Assembly (NCBI GenBank): GCA_965225715.1
Contig: CBDDBK010000002.1
Location: 930,001 to 994,000 of the forward strand
Reading direction: 5' to 3'
Length of the DNA: 64,000 bases
From: CBDDBK01 sp965225715
GTDB lineage: Bacteria > Bacteroidota > Bacteroidia > Cytophagales > Flammeovirgaceae
Below the pieces are notes generated by a model. It was not told the origin of the DNA. It searched no databases and saw only the letters and a program-made list of their open reading frames with translations. Below are positions 27,593 through 36,975 of this stretch, piece by piece (the first letter of the stretch is position 1; each line of letters begins with the position of its first letter). The position numbers were made by a program, and so were the translations under genes.

Positions 27593-27929
27593 TTTGTTTT
27601 TCGATCAAATAATCAAGTAGTTATATAATCGTTATTTTTTTTGAGTCTATAAAGTCTATATTAGAAATTATATTTTTTATTCTACTTTTTTATAAAAAAA
27701 TAACGATTATTAAATAAGTAACCAAAATTAACAAAAAAGAATAATAATAAACAACACTAACATTTAATAATAATATTAGTTTTTAGTTTTATTTGAAAAT
27801 TTAAAATTAGTTTGCATTAATTATACTAATTTTAAGCAGCTTAATGTATAAAGTATTAAGGAAAAATATTCGACAATTAAAAATTAATCAAAACAAAATT
27901 AGATTGAATTTTTTATCTAAATGTAACTG

Positions 27930-28931
27930 ATGGTTCTTATAAAGGAGATTTTATTGCTCATTATGGCTTTTGCTTTATTAATATATTCTGCAGAATTGCT
28001 TTTAAAAGGTGCAACTCAAATAGCCCTACGTCTGAAAGTATCTGTTTTACTAATAGGAATGACTATTGTCGCTTTCGGAACATCTTTGCCCGAACTATTA
28101 ATATCTTTACAATCTAATATGAGAGGTGAAGGTGACTTTATCGTTAGTAATATTATAGGTAGTAATATGTCTAACATATTACTAGTGTTGGGTTTTAGTG
28201 TGGTTTTTAAAAAAATACGTATTAAACAATCAACTTTATTTCATGATATTCCTTTTTCAATATTTATTACTATTCTCCTAGGAATAATGATAAATATCCA
28301 TTTAGTCCAAACAAATTATTTATTTCCTTATGTATTAGATAGGATTGAGGGTGTATTACTTATTATTCTTTTTCTTTATTTTACTCAAAAGTTATGGTAT
28401 ACATTACAAAAAAATTCAAGCAAAAACATAGTAAAAACTCCTAATGATACAACTCAAAAACCTACTTTATCTTTATTAAAGTGTACTATTTTAGTCATTT
28501 TAGGCTTCTTAGGACTTTTTTTTGGAGGGCAGCTTGTCATCAATAATTGTATTATAATTGTAGAACTATATGGATTAAGTAAGGGGTTTGTAGGTTTAAG
28601 TATAATAGCTTTAGGTACATCTTTGCCTGAATTATTAACCTCTATTTATGCAGCAATTAATAAGAATGAAGATATAGCTGTAGGCAATGTTATTGGATCT
28701 AATATATTTAATATTTTATGGGTTTTGGGAATAACAGCTACAGTTCATCCTGTTAAATATTACGATGACTTAAATTTAGACATTATTATATTAATTGTTG
28801 TTAATATAATAATATTTTTATTGATATACCTCTTTAAGAAATCACTTAATCGTTTTATAGGGATTTTTCTTATTTTAAGTTATATAGTCTATATTTACTT
28901 CAACTATCTTCGCTTTCATGATATTATTTAA
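27930..28931 (+). CDS. Sodium/calcium exchanger family (CaCA) antiporter
   Basis: 333 residues with about ten transmembrane helices in two inverted halves. Both alpha-repeats show the family signature: AFGTSLPELLISL followed by GSNMSNILLVLG in the first, and ALGTSLPELLTSIY followed by GNVIGSNIFNILWVLG in the second. The Glu in each GTSLPE coordinates the cation. It exports Ca2+ (or another cation) in exchange for Na+ or H+. Bacterial members of this size (YrbG-like) are 310-340 residues, so it is complete. Divergent from ktrA with a 337-bp AT-rich gap that likely contains both promoters, though none is clear. Confidence 0.92.
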   Translation: MVLIKEILLLIMAFALLIYSAELLLKGATQIALRLKVSVLLIGMTIVAFGTSLPELLISLQSNMRGEGDFIVSNIIGSNMSNILLVLGFSVVFKKIRIKQSTLFHDIPFSIFITILLGIMINIHLVQTNYLFPYVLDRIEGVLLIILFLYFTQKLWYTLQKNSSKNIVKTPNDTTQKPTLSLLKCTILVILGFLGLFFGGQLVINNCIIIVELYGLSKGFVGLSIIALGTSLPELLTSIYAAINKNEDIAVGNVIGSNIFNILWVLGITATVHPVKYYDDLNLDIIILIVVNIIIFLLIYLFKKSLNRFIGIFLILSYIVYIYFNYLRFHDII

Positions 28932-29429
28932 TTTAATACTTCGGTAAATTTTTAGAGTTTCATGATTTTTTAAGATCATAAAACTCTTATAATCAAATTT
29001 TTATAAATTGAAAGAACTAAAATATAAATTATAATTTTTTTATAATTTTTTACCGAAGTATTTAATTTATATTACTGAATATAAATTAAACTATACTAAT
29101 TTAGCTTTTTTCATGTAACTATCCACCTACCTTAAATAGATATTTCATTCTAAATTTATAATTAAATTATAACCAATCATTTATAAATTTTTATAATCTA
29201 AAAAAATGAGTCAACAAAAAACCTTAGAACTATGTAATTGCTTGCAGATCAATAAGTTACATATTATGTAAAAAAATAAATAAATAGTCATTTTTTTAGG
29301 CGACTATAATCTATGTTGTAAAGTTTTATATGGATTTTATATATTTTTAAATATTTGATTTTTAATAACTTATATTTTCATATTTTTTATCCCGTGCAAA
29401 GAAATTAGTATATAGAGTCTATTTTATAA
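28932..29429. other. Spacer with a MITE
   Basis: About 500 bp without a gene between the exchanger and the short IS5 copy. It contains the MITE at 28935-29062 and, beyond that, AT-rich DNA in which I see nothing coding. Confidence 0.5.
28935..29062. mobile_element. MITE with IS4-matching inverted repeats
   Basis: 128 bp bounded by AATACTTCGGTAAA and TTTACCGAAGTATT, identical over 14 bp to the ends of the IS4 element at 15333-16797. Flanked by a perfect 6-bp direct repeat TAATTT (28929-28934 and 29063-29068). It has no coding capacity; the inside contains a second inverted repeat (GAGTTT...ATGATTTTTTAAGATCAT...AAACTC). It was most likely moved in trans by the IS4 transposase. Confidence 0.85.
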
Positions 29430-29901
29430 TAGACTTTCCCGGATTTGATACTGAATATATTAAAAATATTTATATTTGTAAGTATTTGACAACAAATATA
29501 TTATAAATAATGGCTTTATCAGTAAAAAATTTGAGAAATCTACGAGAGTGGCCTGCTGCAACCGGTATGGACAAAGAGCAATTTAAGGCTTTGTTACCTC
29601 ATTTTAAATCAGCCTATATGAAACTTTATGGAGTTAGCATAGAACAAGCACAAGCGAATTTGAATAAAAAATTTGTCTTTTCTACTTATAAAGACTTCTT
29701 AATAAAACTTAACACATAACAAAGCACTTTCTTCGAGTCGAGTAGAACATTCTATTGGTCAGATGAAAAATTGTCGCTTGATTCATCAAGTTGTTAGAAT
29801 AAGAGATAGACAACTTCTTGACGATTTAGTTTTACTTTCAGGAGGTATTGCTAATTTTAAAAACTATTTAAAATATTGACTATAAATTAAATTCAAGTCT
29901 A
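29430..29901 (+). mobile_element. Internally deleted copy of the ISL2-like element
   Basis: 472 bp with both ends of the 13430-14451 element (TAGACTTT..CCGGATTTGATAC at the left, ATTCAAGTCTA at the right). The transposase start (29510, MALSVKNLRNLREWPAATGM) and about 64 codons remain, then the middle is missing and the C-terminal region (SIGQMKNCRLIHQVVRI to LKNYLKY) follows to 29877 in another frame. The residues it shares with the full copy are nearly all identical, so the deletion is recent. It is non-autonomous. Confidence 0.8.
29510..29877 (+). pseudogene. ISL2-like transposase, internally deleted
   Basis: N-terminal 64 codons match the 13452-14371 gene, with EKAQANLT changed to EQAQANLN. 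The frame runs into LIKLNT and stops at 29717-29719. The remaining DNA encodes the C-terminal catalytic Glu region out of frame. Catalytic Asp residues are missing, so it cannot be active. Confidence 0.78.
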
Positions 29902-30326
29902 ATAAAAAATATTTAGAGTTTATCAATATATCTGTGTCTTGCAAAGATAACTCATCCTAATTGACAACCCCACAGAAAAAAATATTAGAAAATAAGATAG
30001 AAGATTTTAGTTAATAACCTAACGCCTGAACGTATTAAATCATTAATTCGGTATCCTTTGTACAAAAAAATTATGCCAGTAATATTAAATGTATAATGGT
30101 ATAACTTGTGTAACACTACCTAATTTTACTTTTTATTTTATTCTTCCTATTTTTTCAATACCTTTGTTTACATTAGGTTTGGGGTATTTTAATAGTTATT
30201 TCTATGATCATTTTATATAAACATAGTTTAGGTAAAACGGAAAATTTAATTCTAAATACCTCAATATCAAAAATATCTTTTTAAATCATATTTTCTGAAA
30301 CACCACCCAGTTTTTTTAATATATTC
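29902..30326. other. Spacer with lone insertion-sequence ends
   Basis: 425 bp without a gene. It contains a TTGACAACCCCACAGAA motif at 29960-29976 shared with the end of the IS4-type remnant at 12313-12330, an AACTTGTGTAACACTACC motif at 30103-30120 like those at 1999-2015 and 63461-63479, and a 65-bp copy (30243-30307) of the right end of the IS1-like remnant. It appears to be a junction of several lost elements. Confidence 0.5.
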
Positions 30327-33300
30327 ATGAACAATTTATTTTTTTGGAAAACATGGAAAAAAGCCTATCAGATTATCTTTTATTGTCTAATGGCTCTGGT
30401 TCTCTTTTTTATAGGTACAAGTATATGGGCTTCTTACTTAGATGATAGTTTTGCAATTACTTGGTCTACTTTAGGTAATTTTGAAATACTTCCCCTTATT
30501 TTAGACAATTTTCAAGATGATCTATTTAACTTTTCCATACCTGCCGATAGTTATATTTTTATAGAAAAATTTCTATCTAATGAAATAGAAGTTTCTTTAC
30601 TCATTCATATCACCCACCTTTTAACTTTAGCCTTAGCTATAATCTTTATAAGTGCTGCAGTTTCCGAGTTTAAAAAAATTGCTTATTTTATAGGTCTGGG
30701 TTTATTATTTTTCTTCTTTAGCGGGTTAAATTTAGAAAATTTAGGTTTATTGACTTACAACCAATTGATCAATTTTTCTTCTCTTTTTGGTTATTTACCT
30801 TATTTTGACAAAGGGCTATTAATAGCTGTTATTTTGGTTTATGGTTTAACAACCTATTATTTCAAAAACTACTCTCCTCAAACTAGTTACTTACGTAGAT
30901 TATCTATTTTTACAACTTATACCAGCTTACTTGCTGTTCTAATCTTTACATATACCCCTCATCAAGACCCTTATTTATACCTCACAAGTTATGGGACCTT
31001 TATACCTTTAATTGCCATGATACTTATTTGTTTATTATCTGGTTATGAAATTGTTAGAGGATTTGTATATATTATTACAAAACATAATAATGCATCTTCT
31101 GGAAAAAGTTTATGGCATTTGCTATTAATTTGGGCTATCTATTTTAGTAATCTTATTTTGCTTTATCTTTCTGAAGTAAAGCACAAAAATATAGAAATTT
31201 ATTACATCCCTTATACGGTTATTTTAGGTTTATCTCTTTGCCTATCGGTGTGGGGTTTAAAGGCTTTGGCTCGGAATTATCGTTCTTACATGGCATATAT
31301 GCCTACAGCTCTATTTTCATATTTGAGCCTAGTTATTTTAGCTTTAAGTGGTTTGCTATTAGCTTATGCAAATGCTAATGATCCACTTATTCAATCTTAT
31401 AAAGAAGTGATTATATATCTTTTTCTGGGACTTAGTTTTAGTTTTATAGTCTATGTTCTTGTCAATTTTTATAAAGAATTAACTTTAAATCAGAAGGTTT
31501 ATAATATACTTTTTAGAGGTAATATCATTCCTTTACCAGCTATCTGGGCACTGGGTCCTATTGTTATACTTTGTTACTCAATTTTTAATAATACAGATTT
31601 ATTTGTTCAACAAAAAATATGGGGAGCTTATTATAATAATTTAGGATTTGCCCATTATCATAACAATAATACTATTTTAGCTAAACAATATTATAATTTA
31701 GCCAATCAATATATTCCTGCCAACCAACATGCTACTTATAGTTTGGGTATGATGGCGCGCAAAGAACATAAAGATGGAGCAGCTCAATATTTTTTTGAAA
31801 AAATAAAACATATACGACCTTCTGTTCATAGTATTATTCAAGTTTCTGATATTTTAAACAAACAAGAAAAGTATTTTGAATCTATTTTTGCTCTTGATTA
31901 TGGCGCAAAAGAATTTGAATATAATCCTCAAATCCATAATAATTTGGCTGTACTTTATAGTAAAATTAATATCCCAGATAGTACTTTTTCCCATTTTTAT
32001 AAAGGTCAAAAATATAGTAACCATCCTGTAATTTTGGCTAATACATTTGCCTTATGGGTTAAATATGATACATTTAATACCGATATAGCCGATTTATATA
32101 AAGAATCTAATGATATTCATATTAATGCTAATCGATTAGCCTATTTGAATAAATGGAAAAAATATAATGATGAGCATACTTTTTTACTCAATATAAAAGT
32201 AGATAGTATTTTAGATGCTCAACAATTTTGCTATTTATACAACTATATCTATAACCATATTGAAAACTTAGATTCTACCATTTATAATTATACTTTGAAA
32301 TTGTTAAAAAATTATGATAACCAACCCTATTGGGCTTACCTCAATTATGGATTAGGGCTTTTTCATTATAAAAATCAAAATTATAGACAGGCTTTTTATC
32401 ATTTAGAGCAGGCTTCTCTTCACGCCAGCCATTATGGGAGCAAATACTTTAATATTTTGGGTTTATGGTATTTATCCTTCCAAAAATACTCAGAAGCAGA
32501 AAACTATTTTAACAAATCACTTCAACGTGGAAATGAAGAAAGTCGTTTTAATCTTGCTTTTTGTCTAACGCAAATGGGAAGAATCAAAGATGCTTTAAAA
32601 CATTGGAAAATTTTGAATGAAAAAGGAAATGAACGAATGAAGCCTTTGGCGAAAAGAATGTTAAAAATTTTTGATTATCAAAATTTTAACCTTAGTGAAT
32701 TCCTTGATAATGATGACTTTTTAAAATTTCATTATTTGATATTTTCAAATCAAAATGATAACGATCCCGTTAGGATTAAAGTTTTTGAAAGTTTAAAACT
32801 CGAAGATTTAAAAGCCCGTGTTTTACTTCATGATCTTAAGTTACATATAAAAGAAAATGCTCAAGATAAAGTCAATAATCTCTTTGAAAAAATACCGCAA
32901 TATACTTTGACACAAGAAACTAAAGAAGATTTTATTTTAACACAACTTTTTTATTTTTTAGATAATGATCTTTTTCCTAATACTATTAAAACAATTTTAA
33001 ATCAAATAAATTTAACTAAACAACAGCAAGGTTGGCAATCTTATTTTTTAGCTATTAATTATATAAATCAGCAAAAAATTACTGAAGCTATACCTTTGTT
33101 AAACAAAACAATATCTATGCTACCATTTGAAGATAGACCTTACTTAACTTTAATAAATGTTTATAAAACTTTGGGGGATTTGGATAAAGCTTATGCTATT
33201 TCTTTAGACGCTATTAAAATTAATCCAAAAAATAAACCTTTATTGATAAATTATTTTCAAAATTGTTTAAGTATGAATTATTTAGATTTTGCTGAGGAAG

Positions 33301-33395
33301 CCCTTGAAGAATTAAAATTTTATGTTTCTGAAGTGGAATATAAAAAACTTTTAAAAGATTATACAATTTATAGGCAAAAAATTGTAGATTTTTAA
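30327..33395 (+). CDS. Large multi-pass membrane protein with TPR domain
   Basis: 1022 residues. The first about 430 residues hold roughly 11-13 hydrophobic helices; the rest (about 440-1022) is a soluble array of tetratricopeptide repeats, recognisable as AYYNNLGFAHYHNNNTILAK, YWAYLNYGLGLFHYKNQNY and ESRFNLAFCLTQMGRIKDAL. The C-terminal array probably scaffolds other proteins at the membrane, on whichever face it lies. I do not recognise a named family; such fusions occur in Bacteroidota but I cannot assign a function. No enzymatic motif is visible. It is flanked by mobile-element scraps upstream and a secreted Arg-rich protein gene downstream on the opposite strand. The gene is intact. Confidence 0.75.
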   Translation: MNNLFFWKTWKKAYQIIFYCLMALVLFFIGTSIWASYLDDSFAITWSTLGNFEILPLILDNFQDDLFNFSIPADSYIFIEKFLSNEIEVSLLIHITHLLTLALAIIFISAAVSEFKKIAYFIGLGLLFFFFSGLNLENLGLLTYNQLINFSSLFGYLPYFDKGLLIAVILVYGLTTYYFKNYSPQTSYLRRLSIFTTYTSLLAVLIFTYTPHQDPYLYLTSYGTFIPLIAMILICLLSGYEIVRGFVYIITKHNNASSGKSLWHLLLIWAIYFSNLILLYLSEVKHKNIEIYYIPYTVILGLSLCLSVWGLKALARNYRSYMAYMPTALFSYLSLVILALSGLLLAYANANDPLIQSYKEVIIYLFLGLSFSFIVYVLVNFYKELTLNQKVYNILFRGNIIPLPAIWALGPIVILCYSIFNNTDLFVQQKIWGAYYNNLGFAHYHNNNTILAKQYYNLANQYIPANQHATYSLGMMARKEHKDGAAQYFFEKIKHIRPSVHSIIQVSDILNKQEKYFESIFALDYGAKEFEYNPQIHNNLAVLYSKINIPDSTFSHFYKGQKYSNHPVILANTFALWVKYDTFNTDIADLYKESNDIHINANRLAYLNKWKKYNDEHTFLLNIKVDSILDAQQFCYLYNYIYNHIENLDSTIYNYTLKLLKNYDNQPYWAYLNYGLGLFHYKNQNYRQAFYHLEQASLHASHYGSKYFNILGLWYLSFQKYSEAENYFNKSLQRGNEESRFNLAFCLTQMGRIKDALKHWKILNEKGNERMKPLAKRMLKIFDYQNFNLSEFLDNDDFLKFHYLIFSNQNDNDPVRIKVFESLKLEDLKARVLLHDLKLHIKENAQDKVNNLFEKIPQYTLTQETKEDFILTQLFYFLDNDLFPNTIKTILNQINLTKQQQGWQSYFLAINYINQQKITEAIPLLNKTISMLPFEDRPYLTLINVYKTLGDLDKAYAISLDAIKINPKNKPLLINYFQNCLSMNYLDFAEEALEELKFYVSEVEYKKLLKDYTIYRQKIVDF

Positions 33396-33649
33396 AGATA
33401 TATAATTACAAGGTTTTCTTATAAAAGCTCTAAGTATCTGGTTTTAACAATTTTTTATCTTATAAGATTTTTACAACATTTAAAAAAATAAAAAACTGAT
33501 TATCAGTACTTTATATATTTATATTTTTAGACTATGCAAAAGTCTTAAATTAAAACAGATTATTTATTCAACATTTAAAACTAAAATCAAGTTGTGAACA
33601 TTTGCATGAATATTGGATAGTATTGTTAATTTCATAAGATATTCTTTAC

Positions 33650-34432
33650 CTATCTTTTTCGTCTAGTCGTACTTGAACTTTTATTCGTGCTCCTTTGACG
33701 ATTTGAAGAAGGGGCATTTGTTCTCCGCAACTGGGTTGAAGAAGAACGGTTTTTATAAGTAGGTCTATGAGAAATATTTGTTTTTTGAGTTTTTCTATTA
33801 ATGGTTTGTCGTCTGGACCGGCTGTTACCAGAGTTTCTATTTTTTAGCTTTGAGTTTGAAATTGTACTTTTTACACCTCGGCGCGGACGCGCAGTATTGG
33901 CATATCTGACCCGATTAGTTCTAACTTCTCTTACCGGAGTTATATAAGGGTTATAATAATTACAATAGTTATAAATATAGGGATTAAACCGTTGATAAAA
34001 AGGATTGTAACCAAAAGTATATGCTAATGGTAAATTAGAAAATCCAAATAATAGGCTTATACTATTCGTATAAAAAAAATTGATGTTATTATACCTCAAC
34101 GCCTGATTATTATATGGATTAAACCATGAATTTGTATAACCAGGGTTATAATAATTAAAGTTACTCCTGTACGTATTTAGCACAGGAGGAGAAGAAATTA
34201 GAGGTTCATAGTAAACAAAAGAAGTAGGCGAAAGCGTTTCTCCGCTTTTAAATTCAGGATTGATAAATTTGTTAACAGGTACATTTTTTTCAATATTATC
34301 TTCGAAACTAGCCTGAATAATTTTAGGTTTGTCCGTTTCGAAAAAATACATATCATCCCATTCTTCTTGAGCTTGTGCATGAGAGATGAAACAAAATAAA
34401 GGTAGCAGCAGAAAAGATCTTATCTTTATCAT
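33650..34432 (-). CDS. Secreted Tyr/Asn-rich protein with basic tail
   Basis: 260 residues with a clear signal peptide (1-21, ending SHAQAQ). Three regions follow: an acidic start (EEWDDMYFFETDKPK), a Tyr/Asn/Phe-rich middle (about 85-165), and a C-terminal about 90 residues rich in Arg, Ser, Thr, Asn and Lys with no hydrophobic core, hence probably disordered. The strong basic charge suggests binding to nucleic acid, teichuronic/lipopolysaccharide acids or peptidoglycan outside the cell. I recognise no family beyond a general resemblance of the acidic start (DDMYF) to other Bacteroidota secreted proteins. Function unknown. Confidence 0.65.
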   Translation of the reverse strand: MIKIRSFLLLPLFCFISHAQAQEEWDDMYFFETDKPKIIQASFEDNIEKNVPVNKFINPEFKSGETLSPTSFVYYEPLISSPPVLNTYRSNFNYYNPGYTNSWFNPYNNQALRYNNINFFYTNSISLLFGFSNLPLAYTFGYNPFYQRFNPYIYNYCNYYNPYITPVREVRTNRVRYANTARPRRGVKSTISNSKLKNRNSGNSRSRRQTINRKTQKTNISHRPTYKNRSSSTQLRRTNAPSSNRQRSTNKSSSTTRRKR

Positions 34433-34603
34433 GATATTAAGTTGTTTTCTTTAGAAATATTGATTATCAGATATTTATAATAATTGACTGTTGTGGTTTA
34501 ATTCACTGGTTGTTAGTATTTTAAATTTATTAATTCTTACTAATAAAACCTATATATATCTTAAAAGGTTTGGTTTCTTTTTAATTTTTTTTTAATGTTA
34601 AAC

Positions 34604-34622
34604 CAATGGTTCGGTGAATTTT
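34604..34622. repeat. Solo MITE-like terminal repeat
   Basis: CAATGGTTCGGTGAATTTT differs at one position from the left terminal repeat of the MITE at 36131-36286. No matching right end is found nearby, so it is a lone end lying upstream of rmuC. Confidence 0.55.
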
Positions 34623-34723
34623 AAAGATACTAAAGTTATTTTAATTAGCTTTATATTGTATCTTAGTATATTTAAAAAAATTAGTTCAATGCTTTATAGA
34701 TTTTCAAAATTTTACCGCACATT

Positions 34724-36109
34724 ATGTTTCAAATGGTTCTTATTTTAAGTATTCTTGTTATTATCAATATTTTACTCACTCTTTTTAAGAAATCTAAAGT
34801 TGGATTAGATAGCCATTTAGGTGCAATTCCAGACGCCATTTTAAAATTTTCAACAACTTTAGAACGGATAGAAAAATTTACTAAAGAGGAGTTCCAAAGT
34901 AATAGAATAGAAACCAATAGTCTTTCAAAAAGTAATCGAGATGAATTAAGCCAATCGTTAAACCATTTTAGTCAAGAACTTAGCAAAAATATTGAAAAAT
35001 TAAATATTTTATTTAAAGAAAAATTTAGCGAACAAAATGATTTGCAAAAAAAAAATACAGATAGTTTTAATAGTGCTTTAGAAAGAAGATTTGATGGTTT
35101 TGCCAAATACCAGCAAGAAATTAATAGGCAAACCTCCAATAATATTGTGGTGTTAAAAGATGTTGTTGAAAAACAATTAAAATCTATTCAAGAAGATAAC
35201 AGCAAACAGTTGGATGAAATGCGAAAAACAGTTGATGAAAAGCTTCAAAGAAGTTTAAACTATCGTATTAATCAATCTTTTGAAACTGTTGGAAAACAGC
35301 TAAATGCTGTTCAGCAAGGGCTTGGCGAAATGAAAAATTTGGCTCAAGATGTTGGTGGGCTTAAAAAAGTGTTAAGTAATGTCAAGATACGAGGTAATAT
35401 CGGTGAAACCCAATTATCTATGTTGCTTGAACAAATACTTGCTCCGGATCAATACGAAGCTAATGTTAAAACAAACCCTAATACAGGACTAGTTGTAGAA
35501 TTTGCTATTAAACTTCCAGGTAGAGATAATAGTAAATCTAAGGTTTGGTTGCCTATAGATGCTAAATTTCCAAAAGATGTTTACGAAAAAGTCATAGAAG
35601 TTTATGAAATAGGAGATCCAAGCCAAGTACTTATAGCTCAAAAAAATATGGAAAATACGATTAAAAAAATGGCAAAAGATATTCATGAAAAATACATAGA
35701 ACCACCCTATACAACCGATTTTGGAATTATGTTTTTACCTTTTGAAAATATTTATGCTGAAGTTGTAAGAAATACATCTCTTCTTGAGCAGCTCCAAAGA
35801 GAATATCAAATTATTGTTACAGGACCAACAACATTAGCTGCTATTCTAAATAGTCTCCAAATGGGATTTAGGACTTTAGCTATTCAAAAAAGAAGCAGTG
35901 AAGTTTGGCGAGTATTAGCAGGTGTAAAAAAGGAATTTGAAACTTTTGGAGGTATGATGCAAAAAGCCCAAAAAAATATTCAAACAGGCTTAGGACAGCT
36001 AGATGAAGTGATGGGTAAAAGAACAAGAGCTATTCAAAAACAACTCCAAAATGTTGAAACCTTAACCACTAATCCAGATCAATCTTTATTGGATACTCAT
36101 GAAGACTAA
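34724..36109 (+). CDS. rmuC: DNA recombination protein RmuC
   Basis: 461 residues. One N-terminal transmembrane helix (about 4-22) is followed by a long coiled coil (about 35-215) and the RmuC domain (about 220-425; VKIRGNIGETQLSMLLEQIL, VWLPIDAKFPKDVYEKV, MFLPFENIYAEVVRN and GPTTLAAILNSLQMGFRTLA). The DAKFP motif belongs to a PD-(D/E)XK-like fold. RmuC limits inversions and rearrangements at short inverted repeats, of interest in a genome with this many repeats. Full-length, alone in its transcription unit. Confidence 0.93.
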   Translation: MFQMVLILSILVIINILLTLFKKSKVGLDSHLGAIPDAILKFSTTLERIEKFTKEEFQSNRIETNSLSKSNRDELSQSLNHFSQELSKNIEKLNILFKEKFSEQNDLQKKNTDSFNSALERRFDGFAKYQQEINRQTSNNIVVLKDVVEKQLKSIQEDNSKQLDEMRKTVDEKLQRSLNYRINQSFETVGKQLNAVQQGLGEMKNLAQDVGGLKKVLSNVKIRGNIGETQLSMLLEQILAPDQYEANVKTNPNTGLVVEFAIKLPGRDNSKSKVWLPIDAKFPKDVYEKVIEVYEIGDPSQVLIAQKNMENTIKKMAKDIHEKYIEPPYTTDFGIMFLPFENIYAEVVRNTSLLEQLQREYQIIVTGPTTLAAILNSLQMGFRTLAIQKRSSEVWRVLAGVKKEFETFGGMMQKAQKNIQTGLGQLDEVMGKRTRAIQKQLQNVETLTTNPDQSLLDTHED

Positions 36110-36130
36110 TTAAAACTAACTATTAGAGAT

Positions 36131-36286
36131 CAATGGTTCGGTAAATTTTATAACAAATTGAAAATCAATGCCTAAAACCCACGAGGTTTTAAAAACCTCG
36201 TGGGTTTAGTACCTTGAAAATCAACAATTTAAATATAAACAATTTTGAAGGTGCACCTTATTGTTGCAAAATTTACCGAACTATTG
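36131..36286. mobile_element. MITE with 6-bp target duplication and internal palindrome
   Basis: 156 bp with 19-bp terminal repeats, CAATGGTTCGGTAAATTTT at the left and AAAATTTACCGAACTATTG at the right (18 of 19 pair). A perfect 6-bp direct repeat AGAGAT flanks it (36125-36130, 36287-36292). The TTCGGTAAA core of the ends is shared with the IS4 element at 15333-16797 and the MITE at 28935-29062. A 31-bp palindrome, arms AACCCACGAGGTTTT and AAAACCTCGTGGGTT, lies inside at 36176-36206. Confidence 0.85.
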
Positions 36287-36395
36287 AGAGATAACAAATT
36301 GATATTTATAACCTAAATTTTTTGAACGAGACAAAAACCTGTAATAAATTGGCTTCTATTATTTTAATTCCTATTATTCTTAATTTTTAATTATT

Positions 36396-36914
36396 GTGTC
36401 CATCTACCAAAAGATAACAAAAATAAGTTCAAAGTATATCGGAAAACATAAACTTATCAGATATGGATTTAACTTATCACCAATGTATAGGCGAAGTACG
36501 GCAAGAATTATAAATGTATCAAAAGATTTATTAAAAGTAAAAATTAAACTGCCTATCAGTTATAAAAATATAAATTATGTAAACTCTATTTTTGGAGGAA
36601 GTATGTTTGCTGCTGTAGACCCAATTCCTATGGTCCAATTAATGAATATTTTAGGAGATAGTTATATTATTTGGGATAAATCTGCAGAAGTTTTCTTTAA
36701 ACGGCCAGCCAGAGAAAACCTTTATGCCGATTTTGTTTACACCTTAAATGAACTTGATGAGATAAAAGATAAAATTAAACATAAAAAAGAAATTGAAATC
36801 ATAAAAACGACCTTACTAACCAATAAAGATCAGTCTAAAACCTACTGCGAAGTTAGAAAAACAATTTATATTGCTGACAAATCTTACTATAAAAAGAAAA
36901 GGAAAAATGTATAG
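36396..36914 (+). CDS. DUF4442 hotdog-fold protein
   Basis: 172 residues from a GTG. The pattern SPMYRRSTARIINVSKDLLK, VNSIFGGSMFAAVDPIPMVQ and DKSAEVFFKRPA is that of DUF4442 proteins, which have the thioesterase hotdog fold. Relatives are suspected acyl-CoA thioesterases, but no activity is proved and the substrate is unknown. It is followed 61 bp later by gldF on the same strand, so the two could share a transcript. The start is uncertain: no ATG lies upstream in frame, and the next internal ATG would remove a conserved region. Confidence 0.75.
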   Translation: MSIYQKITKISSKYIGKHKLIRYGFNLSPMYRRSTARIINVSKDLLKVKIKLPISYKNINYVNSIFGGSMFAAVDPIPMVQLMNILGDSYIIWDKSAEVFFKRPARENLYADFVYTLNELDEIKDKIKHKKEIEIIKTTLLTNKDQSKTYCEVRKTIYIADKSYYKKKRKNV

Positions 36915-36975
36915 CCAACAAAGTATTTAATAGCTTAAATAGTCCTAATTACTATAGTGTTATTGTTGAAAAAAG

